Positions 36,851-51,864 of a DNA stretch of 64,000 nucleotides are shown in pieces. The position numbers were made by a program, and so were the translations under genes. The DNA is from Phallusia mammillata (taxonomy: Eukaryota; Chordata; Ascidiacea; Phlebobranchia; Ascidiidae), in NCBI GenBank assembly GCA_003260075.1, contig QLIY01000146.1:63178-127177 (forward strand), in the 5' to 3' direction. The notes beneath the pieces are model-generated. The model searched no databases. It saw only the letters and a program-made list of their open reading frames with translations, and was not told where the DNA came from. How positions within the stretch are numbered: the first letter of the stretch is position 1; every line of letters begins with the position of its first letter.

Positions 36851-39800
36851 CTATATATGCTCAAGGTAATTTTTGCATCACTGCATACCATTGAGAAAGT
36901 TATATACCCAAATAATTGTGAAAAATAAACAAAAATCATAAACGAGCATTACCTTGTTTTTCCAGAATTTGGACAATAACTTCTCTTGCACTTTTATAAC
37001 AAACAGTTGATGTAACTTTGGTGTTTACAAGCAAAACAAAAGCACTGCAAAGCAGAAATTGGCCTAAATGTGTGGATTACAGCCGTTCAAGTTACACCAC
37101 TCCACGCATTGCCTGAAACCCACGCAGTAAATACACTTCCCATTGAACCCGCAAATAACAAAACAACAACAAAACTTGAGCTATATCTGTCTCAAACACC
37201 TCAACCAGTAGCCATTTCAACTTGCCTAATATGTTAATTAGTATTAGTAATAAACTTGTAAATTTTCTTAATACCTCAAAACTATCTGTTTTTAAACTTT
37301 TTCCTAGAGTGCACTGTACATTTGCGTAGCACTATACCGGTTATGACGCAGTTACTGATCTAGCGAGATAGTAATACACGGAAGTCAGCTCTGCTTGTGC
37401 TGTGTGGCGCAGCTGACAATGCATAATACACAGCATGATTGTGACGACATAGTTCGGTGTCTGGAATAGGTAGTTTTTATTGTTCATAGTCTTTGCACTT
37501 TTGACCGCAACTTTGGCTTGCGCCGATTGATAAGCGAAAGTTCGGCTTTGTCACAACGAATTGCCTTGTAAAGTATGCTTCCAAAACTATGCTTCGTATG
37601 CTTCAAACGCGTGGTTTGGTATAAACTATGTGCAAGCTTCCTTATACTAGTGTGCTATAGCTACTCTCTGTTGACTTCTTTAGACAAGCAAGCCATGATT
37701 CAATTTCCGAGTTTCGACCAACTGCAACCCATATGACGTAAACTTAATTACAAATTCTAAGGCTGTTTTCTTTATTCTTAAAACATCTATTTATGGGACT
37801 ATTGTCTTCCAGACTATACTTTATTGTTTCTAAACCAAGCTGATACATACGTTATTACTCCGTGGTCAATTTTAATGTGCGGTTGACTAAAGAAATGTTC
37901 ACCTATACTTAAAATGATAAGCAGTAACCGTTTTGTTACGGATCGTAACGCAACAATTGGGTTTTCTAAATAAACTTGTCATAAAAAGCAAAACATTTAA
38001 CAGTTTCGGGCGTGTTACGACGCTTAGAAGCAGTTTCTTACTTTCACTTGCGGAGTTTCGGCTATTTGTTCTGCGTACAACACGATCGCTGACTTGTGGA
38101 CGTTCGGTTAAATAAATTGTGTTATTTGCACCCTAATTATGTCAGTGCTATGGTCCTTTAAAGCGGTTCTTTTGCGATCCCTCTAATCTTCATTTTCTAA
38201 ATTAACTTCTAGTTTTAACATGCAAGACCTTACGTTTAACATCTAAAGTTTATATTTCAACATTTAAATTACAAACTTTACATGCTGTTTAAGCTATTTA
38301 CTACACGCTTTTACTCAAAGAGCGAAACTGATTAACTAAACTAAACATGCCTAACACCAAAGTATGCCTAAAACCATTCACACTACAGCAAGATCTCTTG
38401 TAGTGAGCAGTACTGTAAGAGGGTAATGTCGGCCCTCACTTTGTAAACAAAATTGTGGAGCTTGTGCCTTTACTTCGTGGCAGGGCAAACCGTGCCGTGG
38501 CTCTCTTGGCGTTTCCTTGACTCGCTAGAACGATAATTGACCGGGTGGCCCACGTCATTGCGCGGTGACGTTATTGGTGTTTGCATAAAACCCAATTTTT
38601 TAACCATTCCGCACACTATGAAACTATAGTCACAGCTGAACTACATGACATGAAAGGCTAGCATTTACGAATAACTTTCAGACATAATGGTTGTCTTAGC
38701 TTTAAACTGGAGTACAGCTTTATATGCTTCCAAGGATTGGCTTTCGTTAATGTTGCTTATTGCGTTTTCAGTTGACGCGGACTCACGATAAATGTTACTT
38801 TACTTTTGGTTACGAACACTCAGCCCTATGGTCTTGTCAGTCTTTGTTAAGGTTGTATAGCTTTGAACTAGCTATTCTTCGTCTTAGGGAACACGTTCTG
38901 CGCAAACTGCAGAGTTTTACCGGTTAACTCTGTCATCTTTGCTGCATACACGATATACTGTACACCTGCTTGGAAAGGCTGCTTTTATACTCTTTACACT
39001 TACTATTTGGTTTGAAACAAAAAGACTGACATGTCAAGAAAGTGAAAGCCCCATATTGTCTAAAAATATCCTATGTACGCGAAATTTCGCCTTAACATAT
39101 GGCTTTTTAGCCACCAAATGTCTCAAATCGATAAACAATTCCATGAGTTAAATATTGTCGAAATGTCCTTGCTTTTTATCCACTATTGGTTTCGCATTTT
39201 CAAGTATTCAAAAGTGTTTGACTAAATATATATTTTAGTGATACTTTTGCACGACAAGCTGCAGACTGTAAAATAACATTTCAGGTTAAACCAAAAGTAC
39301 ATGGCTGGGACTTTTATTCCCTCAAAAACAGAAAACCACATACCAGGTATTTCTATATTTGGAAGACAATAGTATAAAAAAAACTAGCTTGACTAAAAAA
39401 TAAATAAAAAACATTTGATTTACAAGTTACTGATGTTTAAAAAGCAAACAACTTACCGATTTTCGACTTGTCATGTTATATTTCTTCAAATTTAGTGTTG
39501 CATGAAGTTTTTACATCTGCTACTCATGTACCACAAGGAAGTCTTAATAAAGCCTCCGTTAACACACCTACTTGAAAACATAACCAATAGCATTAGAGGT
39601 AATGCTGCAATTCCGTCGAAGTTATGACCTTAAAAAGGTATTTCACATACAAAAGATTCAAGTCAATCCTTGCCCCCTTTGGGTCTGAATTTTGGGTCCA
39701 AAGAGTGGTATTTGGACAAATATTTGTTATGTGTGCGATGTATATCTCGCTTGTACAGCATTTTTTATCGTTGGTTGTGTGTAGTGTACGTAAGATTTTG

Positions 39801-41014
39801 TCCCGGTGTTTTTATAGGCCTAACGTGCGCACAACATAACGAGCATCTCGCGTTGGCATTTGAGAAAAAAATCCCCCAGAACTATCAAAATAGACACTCT
39901 AATGCTGTCGTAATACCTTAGTTACTAACCAAGCTTCCTTGATGTTCCACTTTGGGCATGTAAAACGTAAATGTGCACTGAACTAGTTATCGAAATATCA
40001 TGATAAAGTTGACCTGAGAAATGTACACAATGCAATCACACCATTCTTTGCCTGAATGTCTGCAATACTCTGCCCTGTAAACTATGACAAAGGTTTGTTT
40101 ACAAAAATTTGCTTTATGGTGACTTACTAAGCTGGCGTCAAGTCAAGCTGAACCTTATAGAACACTTTCGTCCGGTGTGTTTCTGGCTTTTGTCAAACCT
40201 TGCGTGATCGGCCTTTCCTCTGCATATATACTTCCCGAATCGTGGTGGGGAAGTTTACGTTAATGATTGCTAAGCAATGGCAAATTTTCCTGTCTACTCA
40301 ACTTGTCAACCGACATAAATTGCTGTCCTAACAAAATAAACATAGCAAGTTAAGCTTTTTACTGCTGCTTTTAAAGGTTGTAACTTGTGCGATTTGTTGA
40401 ACATGATATAGGTACAAGGTTTGTGCCGTAATAGTAAAACCCTGAGTTTACATGTTTAAAATAGAAGCTATAGTATAAGAAACGCTTGTGTTAGAGTAAT
40501 ACTGTCATTGTGATGCAATAATGATACTTTGCCCTTCCGCATTCTAAAATATACGCCTTCGCCAATTTCTGACAAACACAAATAAGTCAAAAACTTGACA
40601 CCGCTATAGTTACAGCGCATTTCCAGCTTCTCTTGACTAAACAAAGTTAAAAAACAAAGGCAACGGGGATAAAATGCAAACGAGCTTCGGCAGCTGCGGA
40701 AATTTGTGCTATTTGCGTTGTGCCTTACTGCTTTGCTTCACAGATGCAGTTATAGTAACATGTGACCCAGCGATAAACTTTGTTATTTTGCCAAGATGAA
40801 ACTGCAAAACCTACATACACCGACATCGAGGGAGACTAAAACAGCCAGATAATTTTTATTAACCCAGTGATAAAAAACGGAAATAACCAACTCAAAGAGG
40901 GATGAAGTTGCGGTACTAAAAATGTTAAAATTAAACCCTGAAGGATTATAAATATAATAAATATACCTCTAATAGTAAGCAAGTTAATGTCCACGATCAC
41001 TGCTGTTTCAGTAT

Positions 41015-41240
41015 GTTTTATTTTGTATGCTTTTACATCTGTTCTCCTTTATTTAACCTTTGTTGTTTGCAGTTTTTAGACACTGACGATGCCTTAAAGG
41101 TGAATATATACCTCGATTTTATAGTTTATTTTGTATGCTTTTACATCTGTTTTCCTTTACTCAACCTTCGTTGTTTGCAGTTTTTAGACACTGACGATGC
41201 CTGTATGGGTCAAATATATGTCTCGATTTTAACAACTTCG
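41015..41240 (+). repeat. Natural tandem duplication of about 105 bp
   Basis: Two diverged copies (starting about 41017 and 41122) share TTTTGTATGCTTTTACATCT, TTGTTTGCAGTTTTTAGACA and CTGACGATGCC. There is no G-run or N between them and they differ at many positions, so this duplication looks real. Each unit ends in the CTGACGAT...AAATATAT module described in the findings. Confidence 0.75.
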
Positions 41241-41461
41241 TATCTACTGATTTTGAGTCAGAAGCACTTGCTTTTTAATTTTCGTTTACCGAAGGATTAT
41301 AATGATGCTGTCAAGCGAAATATATGCATATCTCAAAAACTTAACGTTTTTCATGAACTTAACTCAATAGACATAAGGTTCATTGCAGTCTTCATCCACC
41401 AAGCCATGAACTGGGTGATTCTGTTTATAATTTTAAAGTGCAAACCCCGAACCCTGTGCAA

Positions 41462-41560
41462 ACATGCACTGATGATGACAATTGACAACAGAGATTGTCG
41501 AAACGTCTGAACGATGTATTCTATATACACCACTACCTTGGCAGTAATGTTTGTGATTAA
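41462..41560 (+). repeat. Dispersed repeat with hammerhead-like core, copy A
   Basis: CTGATGAT (41469-41476), a perfect 6-bp stem GACAAT/ATTGTC (41477-41482 and 41494-41499) and GAAACGTC. The stretch from GCACTGATGATGAC through GTATTCTATATACACCA recurs at 62102-62190, so it belongs to an interspersed repeat family. Confidence 0.65.
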
Positions 41561-43607
41561 ATTATAATTATTGATTACACAATTCCTTTAATCTGTACGA
41601 GGTTAAGATCGTGTAAAACAAAGCTGTTTATAACGCTGAGCTGTGTTTTTAATGTTATTACAAAACAGTTTGTCGCAAATAATTTTTAACCATAACACTT
41701 ACTAGAGTTGCAAGGATTTGAATCTTTTCTTCTTCAATTTACAAAAAAACACAAAACGGACGATAAACTAAATCCAAACATGTTCAAACTACTGAGAAAA
41801 CTTTATCTCAACTGCAAAAAGCCTATTTTCTGACAATGATAGTTACGAAAGCACTGCTTTGTCTACATAAAGGTCGTTCTTACTTTGACCCTTACTCGCT
41901 GGACGTATAACAAGAAATTTTGACGCATTACGATGTGTCATTGGCACGAAAAAGCCCATGTAGTGAATCATGCACAATTGATATCTTTATTTCCGTGTCT
42001 ATCAAAATCAACTACCCTCGGTACATAAAATTGTTCGAAACGCTAAGATTGGCCCAACAATTATGTCCTGTTTTGATTTTTCATTAAATCACTTGTTAAG
42101 TACAACATAAATTGCAAACACATTATCCCAACACAAAGTGAAAGTGATAAAATTCTTTGCTTTGCCACCCACGTTAATTATTGATTTTAAAGTCTGGGAA
42201 GTATATTGACCCCAAAGCCCAACATTACATGTGATCCTGCAACAATTAGGGTTTGGTTGTCTATAGTCTACTCTATGCCTTACTGATCATAAGGCCCCCC
42301 CCCCTGAACAGGCGTTTCGTTCACCAGGTTGCATATTTAATAAATTATTTCGCTCAACTGGTGTAATTCTAAACAAATCATAAGGTAGTCGATTTTGAAC
42401 ACTGAAACTGGGTGGCCTGTAGGCTGGTTAACACCGTTAAATGATGGAGGTTAGCGTTTACATTACTTCAACGCGCACACATTGCCTTTTCGTTTTGGGT
42501 TATACTCTTTACTCTATAAAATTATAACTACCAACTGCAAGACATTTTGCACAACAGATTCACTCGCCGTTGAGTTAACTCACAAAACAACTTGCTGGCC
42601 TCAAACACACTACACGATATTGGCCTTTGCGGCTCAAATCAACTTGTGTGTACCAGGAACTGGTGAGACTTTGTTTAAAGCGAAACTAGTCGTGTTTTTG
42701 CAGTTACCTACCGGAGCTGAAAATCGTGTTTACACTACTAAGGAAACGTTTTAGTGAGATAGTTAGTAATACGCTAGTGCTATCAATTTTAGTGACTTTG
42801 GCACAAATTTAACATATGGCTAATCAGGTCCGTATAGTAATCTTACAGTAAAGCCAAGGGCCCGGAAAAAAATCCAGGATGGAATAATCATTTCATACAC
42901 ACAAACAAATTGATATACTTTTCTGATAATTGACAGGTAATCATGTTCAAATACATGTATTTAGTAGAAGAACTATTTCGGGACACGCACAGTTCACAAA
43001 GCGGTACACACGACTAAAGCGAAGTTGTAACCCACATTAGTTTTACTTTAAACAGCGGTTATGAAAACATGTGATCCTGCCTTGAACTGCCATTTTGGAC
43101 AGCTGCCACTGCACAACCTATGCACAGACTTTGGCGTAGTACTAAGTTCAATAAAACCTTTTGCTGCAGTTACGCACAAAGATAATTTTTTGTTTTTATC
43201 TACCTGGAGACGTTAACGCCTAAATCAGACCACTTTTACCTTATTTCGTACCTCAACTGTCAATTGCTTCGTTTTTACAAACACACCAATTTGAGATGCA
43301 ACTTTGTATTCATACCACAACGCACCAAGAACCGGGCTTGCTCTTCCACGAACGCAACAGAAAAATCCAGATTAAACAAAAAAGCGGGCGGGTATTGGCC
43401 GTCCAAGGGAACCTTCTGGAACTTAGGGGCGGGTTTTTGTAAAAACAAGTTTTTTAAGTCACCGAAAAAAGGTAGCCTTCGCGGTAAAATGAAACGGTTG
43501 CGTAATCAACACAAAGTATGCACATCAAATTTCGACAAAACTTGGCTACACGCCATTAACGGGTGCTATTGGCCTTGCCTTTGCACTCCGGGCTGCGCCG
43601 TCGTTGT

Positions 43608-46303
<2,696 letters not shown>

Positions 46304-46396
<93 letters not shown>
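46304..46396. repeat. Poly-G run of about 93 bases at the RPS2 5' end
   Basis: Longest homopolymer in the window. It begins inside the Arg-Gly-coding exon of RPS2 and replaces the start codon. The sequence beyond it (from 46397) has no recognisable relation to RPS2 coding DNA, so the run may mask a gap. Confidence 0.75.
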
Positions 46397-46397
<1 letters not shown>

Positions 46398-47130
46398 GTA
46401 CAAATTGCAATTACAAAAGTTTGAGACACACATGACTATTAAGGCGAACTCCTTCTGTTTACTATCTCATTAAAGCTCTAATAATTCTGTTAATGCCAAA
46501 TCCTTGCAAAAGATTTTCAAACTTTATCAAATAATTAAGATTGAAGAGGATAAAAAACCAACGTACTCACTTGTTGTGGTAAATTGAAAAAGACTGATGC
46601 TGGATTATTTACGTCAGGCGTGTTATATGTCACGTGGGAAAAAAATTTACGGTTATGGGGGTGTCTTTAATTTTATTCTTTGCCTTATTTCGCTGAAATT
46701 ACAATCCAAACTACAAGACACGTCAGCTATTTTTTTAGAATTTGTTGTTTTACGGAAGTTTTCATATAACGTGATATTATAGTTAAACTCAACTCAACTC
46801 AGATCACGCGAGAAAATGCGTTTTAATAGATCCCCACAAGGAATGGTTTTGAGAATATGAATTTAAAATTTTCGTGTTTTACAAAAAAAAAACATTTTCA
46901 CTGATTTAAAAATACGTTCAATAATCAACAAAAACAAAATACTTTATTAAAAAACTTGACTGATTTGAAAGTGTTGTCGTAATACTGGCTTTATGACTCA
47001 GCGATTTAAAGGTCGGGATTGGAAAGCATGTTTGTTGTTTGTTTTGTAAGGAAATGAAAGAAGTGATTACTTTAATTCAGTTGTAAGGTGATTTGAGTAC
47101 CCCCTTTGAAAACACGGAAGAGTACTAAAA
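46397..47130. promoter_or_regulatory. Divergent intergenic region, RPS2 / CHCHD4
   Basis: RPS2 leaves on the minus strand and CHCHD4 on the plus strand, so both promoters must lie in this interval of at most about 0.7 kb. No TATA box or terminal pyrimidine tract can be assigned with confidence. AT-rich, no further gene seen. Confidence 0.45.
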
Positions 47131-47869
47131 TGTCGTATTGCCGAAAAGAAGGTAAATGAAACATAGTAATTTTCGTTAAAAAACAAAATGACTACAAAAC
47201 GTTGCTGTATATATTTTAGGCAAGGACACGATCATTTTTGCCACCGAAGATTATTTGTCTGCACCAAGCACAGTAGAACTAAAGCCAGACAACCCCGATG
47301 ATATTGACAAGAGCAATGTTGGTTAGTATTAATGTGAAATATTAATATTTAATTGTATAAACGTCAATACAATACAATACATAAGCGTTCGTTTTTACAC
47401 CTTAATCAGGAGCCATTTTACCCAATGGAGAAATAAACTGGGAATGCCCATGCCTTGGAAACTTACCGAATGGACCATGTGGGTCAGACTTTCGCGAAGC
47501 ATTTTCGTGTTGGGTAGACAACCGTGAAGATGAAAGCACATTTGCTGAAAAGTGTGGGGGGGGGGAAATGGACCCTGTGGGCCAGACTTTCGTGAAGCAT
47601 TTTCATGTTGGGTAGACAACCGTGAAGATGAAAGCACATTTGCTGAAAAGTGTTACGAGAACTTTGTAAAATGGGAATCCTGTTTAAGTGAGCACAAGGA
47701 TGTTTATAAGTCGTCTAACTCCTCAGAAGATTCAACTGCTGATGTAACACTGCCTGACACTTTATCAGCATCCGAGGACACTAAACCTTCTGTAGAAAAG
47801 GACCATGATTTTGCTGCTGTAGAAACTACTTCCCCAAGAGCAATTGGGGCTCCTTCAGTCAAGAAATAA
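47131..47869 (+). CDS. CHCHD4: CHCHD4 / MIA40 intermembrane-space oxidoreductase
   Basis: MIA40 oxidises cysteine-rich proteins imported into the mitochondrial intermembrane space and is reoxidised by ALR/GFER. Exons: 47131-47152 (MSYCRKEG), 47220-47321, and 47410 to the TAA at 47867. The redox-active CPC motif lies in INWECPCLG, followed by the two CX9C motifs [11 protein letters not shown] and [11 protein letters not shown]; this is the complete catalytic and structural cysteine set. The C-terminal tail is acidic and Ser/Thr-rich, ending in APSVKK. The third exon holds a false join: 47410-47553 and 47565 onward overlap by about 90 bp around the G-run at 47554, duplicating the first CX9C. 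Confidence 0.95.
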
Positions 47870-48595
47870 AGTCTACATTACATTGTTTTTATGTCAACAG
47901 GAAATGTTTCACACCATGTGGAAATGGGTAACTATGTCATAACAAACAAATTTTACCATTTGTTTCTGTGTGAATAGTGACCCACTTGGCTTTCATTTTC
48001 TAATTGTTAAGTGAAAAATTAGAAAGTCGTGTTCTCATATTATGTTCTGTTTTTCAATTGCTGATAACTTTTTGATACTGCTGCATTTATCAAAACATAA
48101 ACATCCAAACTTTCCTATGCCACCTTTATACTTTCACAATTTTTTTATGGAGAAAAGTACAAGTTAGGTTAACTACTTAATTTGAGGTTTAATATAACAT
48201 TGTGATAGAAATCCAGGTATCAATATCAGTGAACGCGCCTTGCAATGCAACAAATAGCAAAAAGACAAAACAAAGTAAAACATTTCAATTTAAAGGTCTT
48301 GATACACAAGAACACATGATATTGCATTTGACAGATAATTTAGGCAGAGCAATGTCAAACAGGGCAGCTAAAATGGCCATGCAATCAGGGCTTTCCACAT
48401 TTCAATTATTCATCGTCAACCCAAATTGACAATTATTTGTTGCCTGAGTTTAGGCAAGTAACTTAAAAGCAAAAAAATTCTCGGACACAAAAACTCTAAT
48501 ATAAAATTTGTAAAACATTGATATAAATCTAAAGGCCACAATTCAGTGAAAATGGTATAAAATGACAAAATATAAACAAAAAAACTATCTGATGC
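47870..48595. other. Convergent 3' flanks of CHCHD4 and KLHDC10
   Basis: Two genes end towards each other. No further gene is supported; a 75-codon frame at 48202-48429 resembles nothing I know and is likely UTR. Confidence 0.55.
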
Positions 48596-51292
48596 TTATG
48601 CACCTTCAGGGCATGGAAGTTTATCAATAAATGCTTGGTTTAGTCCGAGGTTTAACAGTTGCCTCCTTGACATTTTAAGCAGTGATGGATTGTAATGTAA
48701 AAGTGCTTGCCAGCAAATAGTCTGAAGTGAAGGGATTTCCAACCAAACCTTGTAACATGAGTTTGTTCTTGTGGTTGGAGAAATACAAGAAACTCCACCG
48801 AAAACAATCATACAACCTTCCTGGAAATGAAATACCATTATATATTTGTAATATTGGGCCAAAACTGCTGGTTTTTGATTTTACTAAATACTAAGCAACA
48901 TGCATGTTATGGTTACATATCACACATATAAATATATGCTACATAAATAGGTCAGCAATTTCTTGTGTTTTTTATCACTAAACCAGTTTACACTTCTAGA
49001 AACTGTTAATATATATTTCTCAATATAATAGATATATTTATATATGTTAACATGTAAAAATTCAGAGGGTCCTGGAATTTAAACAATCTTTGAATAGATG
49101 TTGTGCTTCTCGGTTAATATTCATGGGGGGGGGGCTCCTGGAAATAAAATATATACTAGTTCTTATCAATTAATGGTCATGTTGTAAGTCTTGCTTAGCA
49201 CAAGTTTTATCATTTGGAAAGTTTTTTTTAGTCGGTGAAATTTTTTTAAACTTCTAAAAACGACATCTGAATCCTGCCAAATATCTTTTTGGCTCTGTTA
49301 GTTGGTTGAACTTAGGCTCTGTTAGTTGGTTGAACTTACAGTGGTTATTGCTGATGAATGAAAGTAAACGGGGGGGGGGACAAATCTAGGTTAGCACATA
49401 GAGAAGTTTGATCATTTTTTCCTATCTTACAATATGATCCACTCATGCTAAATTTGTTTAACTTATATCAGGGCATTTTAGTTGGTTGAACTTACAGTGG
49501 TTATTGCTGATGAATGAAAGTAAACAGGTTCAGGCATATCAGTCAGTTTTGTCCATTGTAATTCATCTAATTGTAATCGCCACAAATCACCAATGATAAA
49601 TTCACCATCGTAGCCACCGCATATGTACGCATTTTTTCCCAACTGAATGCAGCTGTGGCAACGTCTTGGCAGTGGATATTCTAGAATATACGAAGGAATA
49701 TTTTACACTTAAAATTTCACGAAAATTCAATTCCAGAGTACAAACCATTTAATCGTTTGTCACATTTGGCAATCTTTAATCTCCAAACATTTTCAGGGAT
49801 TGAAAAAACATAAATATCTTTTAAGGAATAAACGCTTTGTGATGTACCACCACCAAGAACATAAATATGATGATCATCAAATGCAATCTCATGGCGATAT
49901 CTAGGATAAAACAATGTTAGACTTAGATATTTACCTTTTTACTGAAATTTACAGAACAAACCTTTCTAAAGGCAGTTCATCAGTCATGTTTTCAGGCTGA
50001 ACTTTTCTCCAGTTCAGTGTGTGTAGGTTAAGCTCATGAAGCTCTGTGTTGTAAATGTAACCAGTTGTTCCCCCATACACATATAGATTTGAACCAATCA
50101 CTGCCATTGCCTGCCACAAAAAAGTGTTATGGCTATTCATAATGTATAAAAGGTTGACATGATTTGACAGTCAGTGCAGTGTTTTGTCAAAGCGTTTGAC
50201 AAAAAAATCCTGTACCTGGCCATATATTTTTTCTGGTTTAGACCCTTTGCAATCTACTGCATACCACTGCCCTGAATGTAAATGGCATGCTGTAAGTCGG
50301 TTGCTACTTTGATCACCAAATGGAAACCCAGTACCGCCAAACACAAGCATATGGTTTTGATGGCGAATAGCTGTAAAAAAATACAAATGAGTACAGTAGT
50401 ATCTTTTAACATGACAATTTAGTTTCATCGTTTTACATTTTTCTAGTGTTTAGCACTAAATTTACAAACAGGCAAATCAAAATATATTGCAAAGCATTAC
50501 CTGAGTGGGATGCTAGTTCATGTGGCATGTGTTCAGTGTTTGGGACTAACACCCAATTGTTAGTGGTAATGTTGTACTTCCAAAGTTCTCTGCAATGATG
50601 AAGTCAGCATGTGTACATAACTATTACCACTGATAAATGTAAAAACTTACTTGAAAAGTGATGTTTCTCTTACTGCATTTGTTTGGGCATCATGATCAGG
50701 GTTGTATCCTCCCAATACCCACATGTGGTCATCAGTCGCAATGGCACGGTGACCACTTCGGGCAGAGGGGAAATTTACACCTGATTTAAATAAAGATAAC
50801 TAGAATAAATAAATACAAAAGAACATCTGATAGTTTTTCTTAGTTTTTTGATTTTGAAGGTTTCTACACTCAAAGATGTGATTATTACCAGATGTGATAC
50901 ACATGTGATTATTACCAGCAACACCAACCAATACCCTTTTTTTAGGATACAGAATTCAGCATAAAAAAACTTTGGAAGAACTGGGGAATTTTGGGCAAAT
51001 GTTTCTTGTGCATAATTGTGTAAATTAGATGATTGGTGGAATTGTTTAATTCCTAAACTTTACACTGAATACTAACCTCAGAAATTTATACTATTTCCTA
51101 ACTGTATAATGGAAATATAAAAATAAAGACAAAGCAGAATGATTCTAACTTACCTTGACCAGATGTTGGGAGTTTGGCTTTACAAAATTGGTGAATTTGA
51201 ATGGCAAATGTTTCCGTTTCAGTCAACCTTTCATTTACATGTTGCTGTTCCGTAACTTCCATACATGTGTCAGAACTACATACTGTTTCCAT
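48596..51292 (-). CDS. KLHDC10: Kelch domain-containing protein 10 (KLHDC10)
   Basis: KLHDC10 is a substrate receptor of a CUL2-elongin ubiquitin ligase that recognises C-terminal degrons. Exons: 51154-51292 (ATG 51290-51292), 50651-50780, 50501-50589, 50216-50370, 49962-50110, 49746-49900, 49496-49680, 48596-48820; phases agree and give 408 residues. Kelch blades are clear: SARSGHRAIATDDHMWVLGG, NHMLVFGGTGFPFGD, NLYVYGGTTGYIYNTELHEL, RHEIAFDDHHIYVLGGGTS, RRCHSCIQLGKNAYICGGYDG and MIVFGGVSC. The C-terminal SLLKMSRRQLLNLGLNQAFI matches the family's end, where elongin binding is expected. Partial allelic copy of the seventh exon's 3' end near 49335-49369, before a G-run. Divergent partner of NPRL2. 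Confidence 0.95.
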
Positions 51293-51864
51293 TCTATCTA
51301 ACCGACCAACCAAAAACCAACTGAAACACTAACAATAAACAGTCAACAGAGACGAAAATATAAATAAATAACAAATGAACAATTTCAACAGGAATTTTCA
51401 GTTGTTTATTAAAAGAAGCAACCAGTAAATCATACGTGGCAACTCGAAAAGTTCAATAGTTCCCCATTCCCCTACGCTCAAGTTTTTCCAGAACTTAGTT
51501 TCACTTTAAAACAAACAAAATGACAACAAAACAAACCTACGAAATGAAATCAGGATCCATAAAAAACAAGCCGCCTACGTCAATACTACGCTTCACTGAT
51601 TTCCACTGTTGCGTGACAAAACGTCAGCAAATAAAAATTATGTGTCTTTAATGTTTACCGACGTTGTTTTGGTAATATATTTGAAATACAAAATAATATG
51701 TTTCTTTACGCTGCATGTTCTATTGTTTAAATCTATGACTGTTTTTTTTTTTTAAATTTTGAGAAGTGTTTTCAAATGCATTACTATTTAGGGAATCTAC
51801 CGAACTTGAAAACGATTGTGCAAATGAAACAGCAAATTTCGTTTTGCCAAACCAAACAAACAAA
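51293..51864. promoter_or_regulatory. Bidirectional intergenic region, KLHDC10 / NPRL2
   Basis: The two start codons face away from each other with 572 bp between them, so a shared promoter is likely. An AG acceptor-like TTACTATTTAG ends at 51790, before the NPRL2 start, and could mark a 5' splice or trans-splice site. A T-run lies near 51740. Confidence 0.45.

Larger units (their letters stand above)
35312..43607. other. Gene-poor stretch of about 8 kb
   Basis: Apart from the hAT-like element at 36013 and the repeats near 41.0-41.5 kb I see no supported feature. No frame shows family resemblance or an exon chain. An exon-like piece with a GTAATG donor on the minus strand near 36956 could belong to the 5' region of the FYB-like gene, but this is weak. 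Remarkably, no G-run join occurs here, apart from one C-run near 42297 that would be the same signature on the other strand. Confidence 0.5.
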
